Translations under genes and position numbers: made by a program
Assembly (NCBI GenBank): GCA_003313425.1
Contig: NHZP01000004.1
Location: 1,798,001 to 1,862,000, forward strand
Origin: Pseudopyrenochaeta lycopersici
Lineage: Eukaryota; Ascomycota; Dothideomycetes; Pleosporales; Pseudopyrenochaetaceae
Direction: 5' to 3'
Length of the DNA stretch: 64,000 nt
The notes under the pieces: generated by a model
The model's input: only the letters and a program-made list of their open reading frames with translations
Databases searched by the model: none
What the model was told of the DNA's origin: nothing
Part shown: piece by piece, positions 1-11,757 of the stretch
Layout: each line of letters starts with the position of its first letter
Numbering within the stretch: the first letter of the stretch is position 1

Positions 1-873
1 GAACGTCGGTTATCACGCTGCATCCTCCATTATACTGATATAGAGCTGCATTGGGAATGTCATTCATGGGCGGCTTCAGAATCGTGCCCTATCGGGTATC
101 CACAAATCCCAATGCCAGGGCATAACGTCGCTGGTGTTGAAAAAGATCCTTACGAGCAATGGAGGAAAACCGTCAAAGATTATTCCAGCATGCAATTGAC
201 GTATTGGACAGATAGGCTTACAGCACTCTCGGGCCTTGCCATGCAGACTGAAATGGCATTGAATGGCGAGAAGTATCTAGCAGGGTTGTGGCACGGAGAT
301 CTGGCTAGAGATTTACTGTGGTATCGCCCGCAATGGCTTGAGCCATTCAAGCAAAGTTCCGAGTATTTAGCACCCACGTGGTCTTGGGCATCTCACATTG
401 GAACTGTGTGGACACCGGTGTTCAGAAATGCGCGCGGTGACGAGCTGATCGACAGTGGATCCGGACCGACAATTTTCGCAGCAGAGATAACTCTCGCAGG
501 GAAGAATGCATTCAGCCAGGTTACTTCAGGCGGCGTCCTACGCTTACCTGGTTGTCTACAAAAGGCTATTGCAAAAAGTGGGGATACCAGTCCTCTGGGA
601 TCTGAGTTCGGATGTCCACTGTTCACAGAAGAAAGTGACGAGACATGTGGTAGCTTCACTTTTGACTGTGAAGCAGAACTTAGCGGTGAACTGGTGTATT
701 TGCTCCGCATGGCGACAACTGTCTGGCCTGAATCTGAATACAGTCAATTTCTTGTCATGGGTCTACGTCCCACCGGTCGTGCGGACGAAGAATATGAGAG
801 GTGCGGGCTCGGGGAGATTGTCGACATACACTGGTTTGATCAGTGTAAACAAAAGAGCATTACCGTTGTTTGA
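1..873 (+). CDS. HET-domain (heterokaryon incompatibility) protein, 3' part
   Basis: The frame is open from base 1 and ends with TGA at 871-873, so the gene starts outside the window and about 290 C-terminal residues are present. The first codons read like the end of a HET domain (ERRLSRCILHY, then ELHWEC followed by ASES), matching the family pattern 'ERLLSPRxLHF...WEC...ASE'. Further on come YSSMQLTYWTDRLTALSGLA and KYLAGLWHGDL, then APTWSWAS, the usual order downstream of the HET core in ascomycetes. Proteins of this family trigger growth arrest or cell death when incompatible hyphae fuse, and many members have no known partner. The family assignment is secure, but the allele specificity and the N-terminus cannot be judged. 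No frame break is visible in the part present. Confidence 0.85.
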   Translation, partial: ERRLSRCILHYTDIELHWECHSWAASESCPIGYPQIPMPGHNVAGVEKDPYEQWRKTVKDYSSMQLTYWTDRLTALSGLAMQTEMALNGEKYLAGLWHGDLARDLLWYRPQWLEPFKQSSEYLAPTWSWASHIGTVWTPVFRNARGDELIDSGSGPTIFAAEITLAGKNAFSQVTSGGVLRLPGCLQKAIAKSGDTSPLGSEFGCPLFTEESDETCGSFTFDCEAELSGELVYLLRMATTVWPESEYSQFLVMGLRPTGRADEEYERCGLGEIVDIHWFDQCKQKSITVV

Positions 874-1604
874 AATGAGTCAGAGAGCCAGACCGTGGAG
901 ATATAGTCAATGCTAGGACGGGTTAGCTATAAGTGTTAAATGTGTCAAGCTGATCTTCTATTAAGTGAAAGTAATTGGAATTGTAAAACCAGACTTCCAT
1001 AAGGAGGTTTTCTGTATCTTAGCTTACCTAGATTCGCCATAGCTAATTAACACACGCGTGAAGCTGTCGTTGTAGGCATTAAACTCTTATTGCAGGATTA
1101 TACTATTTCTAAAGAGTATAGCGGCTTAGGATCGTAACGTTGGTAAGGTTGCAGACGTTACAGAGACCTTGCAGGAACAGCGTGCGCTTAGCATGCATAG
1201 TAAATCGCACGAAATCTTTCCTGATGTACAGTACTTATTATTTTTATATTACTTGAAATTGCACAGGAAAATGCATTAGGAAATTGATGCGCCTGTAAAG
1301 GAAACGCGCCTCTCTTCACTTTTACGCTTGGCTAAGCTCGTCCACCACCTATGGAAACCTCACATTTCTCGTCGCTTTTCCTTTCCATTCCCATCTATTG
1401 TTTCTTCTCATACCACTGTTCTTTTTATTGGCCGTCACTCCCTGGTATTGAGGTATTTATTGCCCGCGTGGTAATATTGCGAGCACTGCACCAAATCCTC
1501 GTCTGTTCCACTATTTGAGGCTGACACCTAGATTAGAGTTACATGATATCATTCAGCATTCTTGAGAGTCTTGTCTGTGCTTTCTCGTTCGAGAATGCTC
1601 CCAG
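874..1604. other. Convergent intergenic spacer
   Basis: This AT-rich stretch lies between the 3' ends of the HET gene and the MFS transporter gene. I see no coding frame or RNA gene in it. It presumably holds both 3' untranslated regions. Confidence 0.6.
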
Positions 1605-3579
1605 TTATCCCGCAGCAAACGCACTCTTCGCTCTGAGCTTTTCACCAAACTTCCAGAGCATGAACGGGCCGGGAACACCCAATGCCAGCGCAAGAAATCC
1701 CAGCAAGCTATTGCCCCATCCAAAATCTAAGGCTCCATACATTGCTGGCGCAAAGAGAGGAAATCCAAATCCTGCCAGCGATCTCAAGACTGTCGCCGCA
1801 GCAATAGCACTCGCTGCGTACCGGGTATACGAGTCAACGAGATAGGTTTGAATGCATTGGAATCCCACAATAGTTCCTGCGCAAAAAATACCCGCTCCAA
1901 TGTTCGGCATGATCCAATGTAAATGATGTTGAGCGCTCCATCCATACCAAAACAAGCCAACAGGTACAAGAAGACTGGCGGGCACCATGAGAGGCACGCG
2001 GAATTCGGGTTTTCCGACACCATTGTTGCGAGCTTTGAGGCGGCGATATAATGCGTCGTTGAGAGGAGCAGTGATCTGCGTTCCGAGGAAGAATCCAAGA
2101 CCCATGCTGATGAAGTTGAGCGACCCAATACCGATACTCATGCCGTAGGTTTTCTCCCACAGCAAAGGGAAGGTTGAGAGCATGAGGTACATAAGACCAT
2201 AAAGATATGCCATGTAGCAAGCGAGGACTTGCACGATCGGTTGCGTACCCAACAACTTGAATGGCCTCTTCATCGCGACCTTTATCGTTGTCGTAAGTGT
2301 TCGGTCAGGACTGTCGAACTCGGTATGGAGTTCCATGTTCCCAGTCTGCTTGCGCAACTTGTCGCGCTTCCATTCCAATAGCTTGGGAGCGTAGGTTTCT
2401 TGTAAGAAAAATACGCCAAAACATTGCACCACGGCAGTGAATATGGTGGTGGAGTAAAAGCACCATCGCCATGTGGTATTCTCAGATATGAAACCACCAG
2501 CTATAGGACCAATGGCTGGCCCTAACAATGGTGCGAGGCTGTAGATTGAGATTGCTTTACCGCGTTGCTCAGGAAAGAAGCAGTCACTAAGGACACCCTA
2601 TTATTATGGTCAGAGCTGAAATGAATTGCAGAAGTCGCATGTAGACTTACGCCGCCAATGGCCAACGGCGCTGACCCGCCTAAACCACTGAGGAATCGAA
2701 ATATCATCAACTGGCCTGAACTCTGAGCGAATCCGCAGCCCAAGTTCCAGGCCAAATAGAATAGGTTCGACAGCTGCAAGACGATGACCCTTCCATAGAT
2801 TTCAGAAAGAGGCCCCAGAAACAACGGTCCAATGGCGTACGCGAGGACGAAGATGGACAAAGCCAACGATGCTTCAACCTCGTTTGTGATGTTAAACTCC
2901 GCGCTAATTGATGTTAAAGCAGGTGCAATCATGCTAGAGGAGATGGGCGAAACCAGTGTAAAGGAAGATACAATGAAGGTTGCTGCCCATTTCCGCTTCA
3001 TTGACCTGAGTGTGGGTAAGAGGTCAGTTTCTTTCATAGACAGCTCGCATTGCGACTTGCTCACCAATTTTTTGGATTCGCTGGGTCATTTTCTGAATCC
3101 CACGTCACCTATCGTGTGTGAGCAAGAGCCTCACTCAGCATGTATTATGATAGGGCACTCACAAGATTTGGGTCTTTTACGGATCTAGATGACTTCTTCT
3201 TCTCTAATTGAGGCGGGGCTTCGATATCGTGTTCGTACGGAATACCGCCCCTTATCTCTTCATAAGTTTTTTCTTCTCCATTTGCAGTCTCGTCCTTCAT
3301 TTCTGGCCTCTCATCTTTTTCGTCTACGTTATTGAGACTCTCGTCATCTTCACTAACAGAAGCCTTCGAGCATCTTCGCTCAGTCTCGGTCTTGTGCACC
3401 GACCTTGAATCTGCATCTACATGTAATCCTTCGCCATCTTCATGGTGGTAAACGGAATGATCGTCTGGAAACTGGCTCGAAAGTAGCCGGTGTATTGTTG
3501 GCTCATCAGATTGCCGAGGCCGAGACCGTGAACGACTTCTGGATGGCCTTTGAGAGCGCGACTTCCTGGTATTGTCCAT
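1605..3579 (-). CDS. MFS transporter, DHA1 drug/polyamine:H+ antiporter type
   Basis: Four exons, complement(join(1605..2597, 2651..3005, 3065..3108, 3163..3579)), give 602 aa. All joins keep frame and use GT-AG borders (for example GTAAGT at 2650). The N-terminal cytoplasmic tail is rich in Arg-Ser dipeptides (SRSRSRSRPRQSD) and then acidic. Exon 2 (44 nt) encodes VTWDSENDPANPKNW, a motif that precedes the first membrane helix in DHA1 carriers. The loop motif GPLSEIYGR follows helix 2, AIGGGVLSD spans the exon 3/4 join, and GPAIGPIAGGF is the antiporter motif C region. A further set of helices follows a hydrophilic loop, for about 12 in all. It probably exports drugs, toxins or polyamines across the plasma membrane; the substrate cannot be read from sequence. 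The start at 3579 is the first ATG before the basic tail; an upstream in-frame ATG at 3636 is less likely. Confidence 0.88.
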
Positions 3580-5028
3580 GGATGAGTAACAGAGACCAAA
3601 AATTCCAAAGAAGATGCGACAACGGATTGCGAGCAATGTGTAGAGAAAAGTAGACTAATCGATTCAGCCTGGTTTAATACAGGTCTACCAAAGTATTTCA
3701 AGATCGACAGCAGCTTGATTCATCCTATGTAGTGCCGTAGTGAATGTTGGAGCAAGAAGGAAAAATAAACACGAACGCCTTCGAGACGAACATCGCTTTA
3801 GAAGGAGATGCAGGAAACATGCCGGGTTTAAGCATCGTTTGGGTGAACGAAAACTCCGTGTCGCGTGCCCCACAGGTTGAATACCCCGATACTACTGCAT
3901 CCTCGGTTCGTCGGTCGAGATATAGGCCCGAGAAAAGTGAAAATACTGCTGTGTGATTCGTCGGAGACTGCATCTTAGCTGTGGCGCAAAGACGGTTCGA
4001 TGGAGCTGGATCGTTTAGCGAGATGCAATGACGTACGTAGCGGTAGATTTTCCTACAGGTACAAGGTTCCATCATACTTGCTTTACATATATCCGAACAG
4101 ACCGATTCGACTTCAATGGCAAACGCTGCATGGTGTTTAGTTGCTTGCGCGTACCTATATTAGTGGACTGAGAAATGTGAACTTCTTACTCGATGACTCA
4201 CTCACAATACCAGCAACCATGCGTACCATAAGGGGTCTGAGCCTATTGCACATTTATGAGAGCGACTACCTCAGATGCCTCATATGAAGCAAATATGACA
4301 TTGCCTGTTGGATACAGAACCGGGACTAGTTCTTCAGAGACCTTTCATGTCTCCTCATCATTCACCTTCCAACCCTCGGCATTAGGGCCAAACCCAAGGG
4401 GTACTGTCACGGCGTTTGTGCATTTGTGCACTTGATTATCGAGAAGTCTGGCCAATCGCGATATCGACAAAGCCTAAATAGCGAAGCTTGGTATCTTAGC
4501 CGCGTTGTACACTTCCAAAGCCGTGGCATTTAGCGACTTTACGGATTGTCGATACTAATGGGATCTTATGCGTTTGAGGAGATGCAAAACATATATTTCG
4601 GAAGCAGTCTATTTGATTGAAGATGGGAGGATGCAAATATGTGGTTGGGAGCAAGAGATGATGTATTCTCCTACGTACAAGTGCAACAAAGCCAAAACGG
4701 GAAATTGTCAGGAAACCATCTTGAACCCCATGTACTCTACTAACGGCCATTGGAATGCGCACGTTCAATGAGTTCGAGACTCATAACGAATCGGACAGGG
4801 TTCCTGAGTCGTGACTCGAACAGATAGGCGAGGCCATTTACGCCATGCACGACGCAAATCATCAATTAGAATAATAAAGTTCCGAAGGTGTTGACGCAGC
4901 TTGTTCGAGGGCACGTGCATTCCAGCCAAACCCTCGGGCCAACAGCTCGCGATTGCCCCACCATCCACTGATCATCTCCTCTCGCGCAAATCATCACTGA
5001 AGCTCGAGACATTCAACCCATAGCAAGG
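3580..5028. other. Divergent intergenic region
   Basis: About 1.45 kb lies between the start of the MFS gene (-) and SNX3 (+). Only short open frames without recognisable protein character occur, and I found no tRNA-like B box with a matching stem. It should contain the promoters of both genes. Confidence 0.55.
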
Positions 5029-5611
5029 ATGCAGTCGCTACCAGATGCGCGCTCACAGTCCTTCGAGGAGCTGTACGGCCCTCCAGAGAACTTCCTTGAG
5101 ATCGAGGTACCTACCAACTAAACCCCTCCTGTTCGCAGCCTTGCTCACATTGTCGCGTGCATAGGTTCGCAACCCAATGACACATGGTGAGTCTGGAGGT
5201 GGCATTTGCAGAACGATGAGCTGACCCGTGTACAGGCGTCGGACGTGGCATGTACACAACATACGAAATAGTAATGCGCACAAACATCCCTGCCTTCAAG
5301 CTCAAGTCCTCCTCGGTGCGCCGCCGATACAACGAATTCGAAGCTTTCCGTGACATACTAGAACGAGAGTCTGCACGCGTAACAATCCCACCACTTCCAG
5401 GCAAGGTCCTCACGAATCGATTCTCGGACGATGTGATTGAGCATAGGCGGGAGGGCTTGCAACGGTTCCTTCAAATCGTAGTGGGCCATCCGCTGTTACA
5501 GACAGGCAGCAAGGTACTCGCAGCCTTTGTGCAAGGTAAGGAATATTCTAGATTTGTCCTGTATGAATACTGACAACTGCAGATCCCAACTGGGACAGAC
5601 ACGCGTGGTAG
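5029..5611 (+). CDS. SNX3: Sorting nexin-3 (PX-domain endosomal sorting protein)
   Basis: Four exons, join(5029..5106, 5165..5186, 5236..5535, 5583..5611), give 142 aa; exon 2 is only 22 nt. The sequence starts [20 protein letters not shown], continues [11 protein letters not shown] across the small exon, and holds a complete PX domain from about residue 26 with the PI3P-binding region [15 protein letters not shown] and [11 protein letters not shown]. It ends [10 protein letters not shown], the typical C-terminus of the SNX3/Grd19 group. Snx3 binds PI3P on early endosomes and works with retromer to recycle cargo to the Golgi. The length matches the family (about 140-160 aa). Phase is exact at every junction, and the identification is secure. 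Confidence 0.95.
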
Positions 5612-6101
5612 GAGATCTTCACGAGCACACGCGTCAATGCGATCAATCCTGGTCGCGAGTTCACATCGGATGGGTCAAGGGCTTAGAGGAACACGAAAGT
5701 CTCTTTCACTTTGCAGCATTTTCCTGCGTTATGGAGCGATTTAGGCGTTCTTGTCAATGTGTCGTTCTGGGAAAATCTTTTGCGTTTTGAGGCCTGTATA
5801 CGGAAGGTTTCTCAATCTTCTTCAACTTCATGATTAGGATGCGTGGTTAGGTAGTGCAGTTGAGACCTACATGTAGCCGACAATTACTTGCGCCGAATAC
5901 CAGCGCCCGGGCTGCTTTTTTCTTCAAGACGTGCAGGGCCCGCTCTCAGTTTCGGAATCAAGATCTTCCGGTCCCGAAACATGTTCACAGGTTGTTGCAC
6001 GAAGCCACTTCTACGTGTCCAACACATTCTAGCGTGTAGTTTTGATGTTGTGGAAGCTTCTTTATATGTACTTCGACCCCATATAGCGCCAAGGAAATGA
6101 G
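5612..6101. other. Intergenic spacer downstream of SNX3
   Basis: About 490 bases with no supported gene. Only short overlapping frames are present. Confidence 0.5.
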
Positions 6102-7125
6102 ATGGGGCAAGAATCACTCAGCGTATCACAACTCGAAGACCTAACTTACCCAAGTATCCGGCTCAGGGACTTCACTTTGGACGAGAACCTCCACACCATA
6201 AAGTTTCCAGCCGACAATGGACCTGGTCGAGATTCACCTAAAATTGGCCTTGGCGTCCTTGATATACTTCCTCTTGAGCTGCTGCAGATGTTGCTCTCCA
6301 AAACTTGACTTATACAGCTTCACAAGATTTCATCGCGTTAACCGTCGAGCTTTGGAGGTCGCAAAATCTGTTCCTCAGTATAAATCGATCACCGCGCATG
6401 CACATAATGCAATCCGTGGTATACTAAGCATCGGAACAGCCCAGTGGATCTCCTGTGAAACTCTCTTTGAGAAATTGTGCACAACCGAATGTGAACAGTG
6501 TGGCGATTTCGGCGGCTACCTCTACATCCTCACATGCAAACGTCTTTGCTTTCTCTGTTTATCAGAAGACAGGAAGTATTTACCGCTGCGGCATAGCGAT
6601 GCGATACGGAAATTTGGAATCAGCCGTCAGATCATTGCCATGTTGCCCTCTATGAGGAGCATTGAGGGTACATATTCACCGAATGAAAAGAAATGTCGTG
6701 AGCGACTCGCCCTGGTAGACTCGGAGTCTGCTTATCGCGCTGGTGTTGCACTTCACGGCTCATCCAGCGCCATGGAACAATATGTGTCGAATATGTCAAC
6801 TCAAAAACTGTTAGATTTCGATAGAAGAGCTTCAAAGGCGACTGAAGAGGAAATGGGCACAGCTGCACGTCGCTTGAGTCGGCCTCGACTTGAGGACCCC
6901 TTTGATGGTAGATCAGGGAATCCGATACGGTTCATGGCGGTTGGTCGTGTGCCATGGTTAAACAGAGCCTCGCAAGAACTACAGCCTGGTTTCCATTGCA
7001 TAGGGTGTCAGAAGTCACACCGCGACCGGCCGTTGCACTTCAGGCAGAAGTTTACAGTGGCGTCATTTAAGGAGCATTTAAAGCATCACGGAAATATCCG
7101 AAACGGAAAGCATCACCCAGAATGA
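6102..7125 (+). pseudogene. F-box protein gene with a one-base frame break
   Basis: A frame opening with ATG at 6102 reads DILPLELLQMLLSK, the first half of an F-box, and then meets a TGA at 6306. The second half, LDLYSFTRFHRVNRRALEV, is found directly adjoining but one frame over. The break lies in a run of four A at 6300-6303: one base fewer would give a continuous F-box and about 340 residues ending at 7125. The rest has two cysteine patches, CEQCGDFGGYLYILTCKR with CFLCLSE and later GFHCIGCQKSH, typical of a Dothideomycete F-box family. F-box proteins recruit targets to SCF ubiquitin ligases; the target here is unknown. The break could be a real inactivating indel or a homopolymer sequencing error. 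No intron can restore the frame at this point. Confidence 0.65.
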
Positions 7126-7993
7126 GTATCAGAAAGCATTTCTTGGCAGTAAAGTGGGATACAAGACTCGGGCGCAGTTGTTGCTATTTGGAAGCCAAGA
7201 GCGAAAGAGGTTGGACAACAGTGGCTACAGGCCAGGCGGCCGGCGTCCAGGCTGTGCCCTATCTATCCATATATTTCAACTGGTTTTACCATTTGCTTGG
7301 ATTACATATGGGCCAAGTCCGAAAACGGACTTGAGGTCGGCGCATCCCGGAATAGCTTCAGCGCTTGCTAGAATGACTCTTGCGTCATGACTTGGATCTC
7401 CGACCGCAAGATTCGCTTGCAGAGCTTTTCAAGTCGTACACTGGAAACTTGTCAGATATGTATTATCTCTGCTACCTGGAGACTGGGTCGAGGGCACACA
7501 TCGTCAACTCGCGTAATGCATATCCTCGTTTGGACAGTCAGGAAGCGTCAATTCCCTGGTATTATACACCTCTGATATCTGCTCTAGATCGATCAGCAAG
7601 AGCCTCGCATGGGACAAAGAATAGAAAATCATATTTCAGACTATTTCAATCACGCACGCCGACGAGGAATTGTTGTTATTGGAGGCATTGAGCTATACAT
7701 CCACGCCCACCAAGCTTCAGCATATTTATGACAGCCTTGAATAGCTAGCTCGACTATCCCATGTTCGATCACGCTAATACGTCCTAGTGGGGCAGAACCG
7801 CTAGAGCGATTGCTAAGACTTTGACATCATTTTTCGGACAGCGCTAGTGATGCAACAAGGAAGGCGCGGGATGTCCAAACGAAAAACTTCTGGTCGACGC
7901 TTAAACCCTGCATGTCCCGACCTCGTGGCTCTGCAATTTTGCTTTCATATTCTCCACCCTTGACCATCATCTTGAATAGGTAAATTCTATACG
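7126..7993. other. Spacer with weak open frames
   Basis: About 870 bases lie between the broken F-box gene and the symporter. A frame continues to 7390 after the F-box stop and another runs 7380-7691, but neither has a recognisable domain or a credible start. The promoter of the symporter is expected just before 7994. Confidence 0.4.
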
Positions 7994-10315
7994 ATGGGTG
8001 TTCCATCAACGCAGGCTTCAAACGCCATTATATACCTCACCTATGCAGCTTTCCTGTGAGTGGAGTCGGGGAGATGGGTTGTGGATTTGACAGTTTGAAT
8101 CGTTGGGCTGATGTATCCACACAGGATCCTAGGATGTTACATCGCATGGCGTCTAAGGAAACAATCAAAGTTAGAGTGGTTGTCCAGCAATCGCACACAG
8201 AAGGGTCAGAAGCCGTCAAGCCGGTGCTACATCATCGGCGTTCCCGAACTTGCAGAACCTCCAGCTGCAAGAATCTCATCATCGCGAAAAATATCACTAA
8301 CTGTGCGCAGGCATTCCGCTTGCTCTAAACTTTATCGCATCGGGTGAGTGCACCTGTGCACCCGTGCTTCGCGGCGCGTGAAAGAGCAGCGGCAGTATCG
8401 GAACCACGACATCAAGTGTTGTAAACATTTTGATTGTGATGCGGGACGAGCGCATAGTATTGGTCTAGAGAATATCCTCCAGGTTCGTATATGAGATCTC
8501 TCACAGGAACTGTCCTCATGATTACTCCACACTCTACTACCAATTGGAGGTCAGAGCTGTATTATGAGAACAGGCTTTCTGTGCGGCTACACTGCGGGCG
8601 CGGAACCGAGGCGGGACTTGAGATCTGATATTTCAATCCCAGCCGAAGGGAAGCTGAGAAGTACCGTAAGAACTCGATCAAGATAATACTTGCGTGAGGA
8701 ACGTGCTGCCGCTACTCCCCCTACCAGAAGTCTCCTCACATTGATAAATGGCTAACCTAGGACCCCTAATCCACAGCTCTCGGCTCCGGAATCCTCTTTA
8801 CATACCCTCAAATCGCCACCATCGCCGGCGTTCAGGGCCTCATAGTCTACGCACTTGCTTCAGCCCTGCCACTCCTGATCTTCGGTGCCTTGGGGCCCAT
8901 CATCAGACGCAACTGTCCTGAAGGCTTTGTCCTAACTGAATGGACGAGGCAGCGTTATGGAGCAGTTGCTGGACTGTTCCTGAGTGTGTGCACGCTTATC
9001 ACCATGTTCTTGTACATGGTCGCTGAGCTCTCTGCGCTGCAGCAGATTGTCACACTCCTGACTGGGTTGAACGGTCTCCCCGTCGTCATTGTTGAATGCG
9101 CCGTTACGACTATTTATACGTGTAAGTCTTCCAGCTCCCGTCTAAATCAACGCCTATTTTGAGATGACAAAGCTAATTCATGCTTATGACAGCTCTTGGC
9201 GGTTTCAAAGTCTCTTTTGTGACAGACAACATCCAAGGTGCCATGGTCATAGGCCTAATCATCATGGGTGTCATAGCTGTCGGTGTGGAAACAGATATTG
9301 ATCGCTCTCTCATTGAACAGTCAGGATATCTGAAGCCTTCGCTCCTTGGATGGCAGCTCATCTACATTCTACCCGTTGCCATCTTGACCAACGACTTCTT
9401 CCTGTCCGGATTCTGGATGCGCACATTCGCTTCAAAAACAGATAAGGACCTCTGGATCGGTGTCTCGCTCGCCAGTGGAGGCGTTTTGATCATACTCACC
9501 TTGATTGGACTTGCGGGCTTGTTGGCTGCCTGGTCCGGCGCGTACGAGCTTGGTGACCAAGAAAACGGAGCTCTGTCGCTCTTCCTCCTCCTCGGCCAGC
9601 TCCCTGCCTGGGTTGTGGGTGTCATTCTCGTTATGACTGTGTCCCTTTCGACGGCCGCATTTGACTCGTTCCAATCTGCCATGATCAGTACTGGCTCCAA
9701 CGACTTCTTCCGCAATAAGCTCAATATTTGGATCATTCGAGCCTGTGTCGTTGCCCTCATCTTCCCCGTCGTGGTCGTTGCATTGAGGAGTCCGGATATC
9801 TTGCAAATCTTCTTGATCAGTGACCTTGTTAGCGCTGCGGTTGTGCCCTGCCTTGTCATTGGACTTTCAGAGAAGTTTTACTGGTATAGAGGTTTTGACT
9901 TCGTGGTCGGAGGACTGGGAGGTATTTTCACGATCTTCCTGTTTGGCCTCGTTTACTATGATGGAGACGTCACACTGGCTAGCAAACTTCTTTTGCTTGA
10001 GAGCGGTCTCTATGCCAACGACTGGAGCGTCTTCGGTAAGCATAACATTCCTGCTCATTATATCGAGCTCTAGCTAATTCGTATACAGGCGCCTTTGTAG
10101 CCGCTCCCTTTGGTGGCCTCCTCTGGGCTTTCGGTGCGTGCAGTCTTCGTATTGGCTTCCTCTTTGTCTGGGCAAAATTCAAGGGTCGTCGCTTTAATGC
10201 TCTCGACCGACCCATTCCCCAGCATGTTTCCAGGCCCGGCGCGTTTGAGGAACGTGAGCATGATGCGGTCTTGGAACAGAGAGTTGAGGCTGGAGGAAAG
10301 GGCAGGTTCTTCTAA
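7994..10315 (+). CDS. Sodium:solute symporter, urea-transporter (DUR3)-like
   Basis: Six exons, join(7994..8055, 8125..8204, 8311..8343, 8777..9121, 9193..10035, 10089..10315), give 529 aa with exact phase at every join. The first exon encodes MGVPSTQASNAIIYLTYAAF, the second ILGCYIAWRLRKQSK, the 33-nt third IPLALNFIAS, and the fourth continues ALGSGILFTYPQIATIAGV. About a dozen hydrophobic helices follow, with FVTDNIQGAM and LSTAAFDSFQSAMIST as family-type conserved segments and a basic cytoplasmic tail. This is the shorter fungal branch of the SSF family related to urea permeases; Dur3 itself is longer. It is a plasma-membrane cation-coupled uptake carrier; urea as substrate is inference. 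The intron at 8344-8776 is 433 nt, far longer than the others, and the donor of the second intron (GTCAGA at 8205) is weak, so exons 2-4 deserve transcript support. Confidence 0.82.
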
Positions 10316-10951
10316 GTGTAGTAGCGCACACCATGGTCATTCAATTCCTATATGTGCAGGGTGTAGGAATTATCGAGGGAAGATATGGAAATGGGTGTCA
10401 AAGCAAAGAGGGCGAGATTGACAGGTGAGGCGTTGTGACGCTGGTACCTTGACGGATAATGTTGTTGAGATCAGATCTGTGCAGACATGAAGAGTATAAA
10501 TTGAAATGAAATCATTCGTTCAATCAAAGTATCGTGCCCAGGTCCAGGAATCTATCTCCCGTGCATGAAGTGCCATGAGGGCTACATCTTCGGCCCTAAT
10601 GAGCTTCGACCCTGAAAATACCATCCACATCAAATCTGGAGAGGTGCATCTTTAACCAGAGGCTAGTATGGGAGTTGACAAGCATTCAATCTCAAGCTGA
10701 TGAGGTCGAAACTTACGTCACAGGCCCCTCGACGAAATCCAAGCTCAAACGAGCAGGTGGGGGCGGGGCAAGATCTGCAGGGACCGTAGCTTGGCTGACC
10801 GTAGGCATCAAAAGTTTTGAACTCGAGCCCAGGCACCCGAGTCTCTCTCCATTACACGATTTCGACTCGACTCAACTTCAAATAACTCGGCAACAATCGC
10901 AAGCTTAACCAACACCACTTTCCAAGACGGTCCATCCTTCCAAAAGCAGCC
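10316..10951. other. Intergenic region upstream of PLP2
   Basis: About 640 bases with no supported gene. It holds the symporter 3' end and the PLP2 promoter. Confidence 0.5.
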
Positions 10952-11757
10952 ATGCAGATGCCAGACATGCCCGTAAACGTCCCCATCGACGATCCAAATG
11001 CGGATACGGAATGGTAATTAGTCGCCTATGTCCATGTCATATGAGATTGTCTAACTTGTCGGTATGCAGGAATGACATCCTCCGCAAACATGGCGTCATC
11101 CCCGAAAAGCCGCCATCGCCGACGCCCATGATTCAGGAAGCACTAGAAGAGGGTCGAAGGCTGGCGCATGAGAACCGGCTGGAAGGAAAGGACCTAGACG
11201 AGTTGGCAGAGCTGGAAGATGAGGAGGACGAAGACTTTCTAGAAACTTATCGCAAAAAGCGCATGGCTGAGCTGTCCACTACCGCTGCAGCCAGCGTATA
11301 TAACCAAGTCTACCACTTGCAGAAACCAGACTACTCAAAAGACGTCACAGAAGAATCACAGAAGGCACACGTCTTCGTTCTTTTGACTTCGTCGCAAGGC
11401 ACAAATACAGAGTCAAGGGTGCTAATCGAAATATGGAGGGAATTGAGCAAGAGATTTGGGGATGTCAAGTTCTGTCAGATCCGGGCCGATTTGTGCATTG
11501 AGGGGTATCCGGATAAGAATACACCGACAGTGTTGGTGTACAGGGATGGGGATATTAAAAGGCAGATTGTGACGCTGAGGGAGTTGGGTGGAGTAAGGAC
11601 TAATGTACAACACCTGGAGAAACTTCTTGTGGATGTCGGTGCAGTAAGGCAAGGAGACCCGCGCCTGCATCGGAAGCAACCAGATGAAGAAGCCAACACC
11701 AGCACGATAAGACAGGGTAAGACAACTGCAGATGAAGACGACAGCGACTGGGATTGA
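10952..11757 (+). CDS. PLP2: Phosducin-like protein (thioredoxin fold, chaperonin cofactor)
   Basis: Two exons, join(10952..11013, 11070..11757), give 249 aa. Exon 1 encodes MQMPDMPVNVPIDDPNADTEW; the Trp codon is split by the intron and followed by NDILRKHGVIPEKPPSP. This is the start of the Plp2/PhLP2-3 group ('TEWNDILRxxGIIP'). A strongly acidic helix (DELAELEDEEDEDFLETYRKKRM) is followed by a thioredoxin-like domain (about residues 90-215: VYHLQKPDYSKDVTEES, HVFVLLTSS, CIEGYPDKNTPTVLVYRDG) and the acidic end DEDDSDWD. Plp2 assists the CCT chaperonin in folding actin and tubulin and is essential in yeast. The start chosen is the first ATG giving the family N-terminus. Confidence 0.93.

Noticed and set aside
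4765..4860. tRNA-like GTTCGAGTC on the minus strand
   Set aside because: The flanking bases cannot form the five-pair T-stem and no matching acceptor or anticodon arms were found.
7380..7691. Possible small gene downstream of the F-box gene
   Set aside because: Two phases are open in succession but neither gives a known protein, and there is no clean start or splice signal. It is left as spacer.
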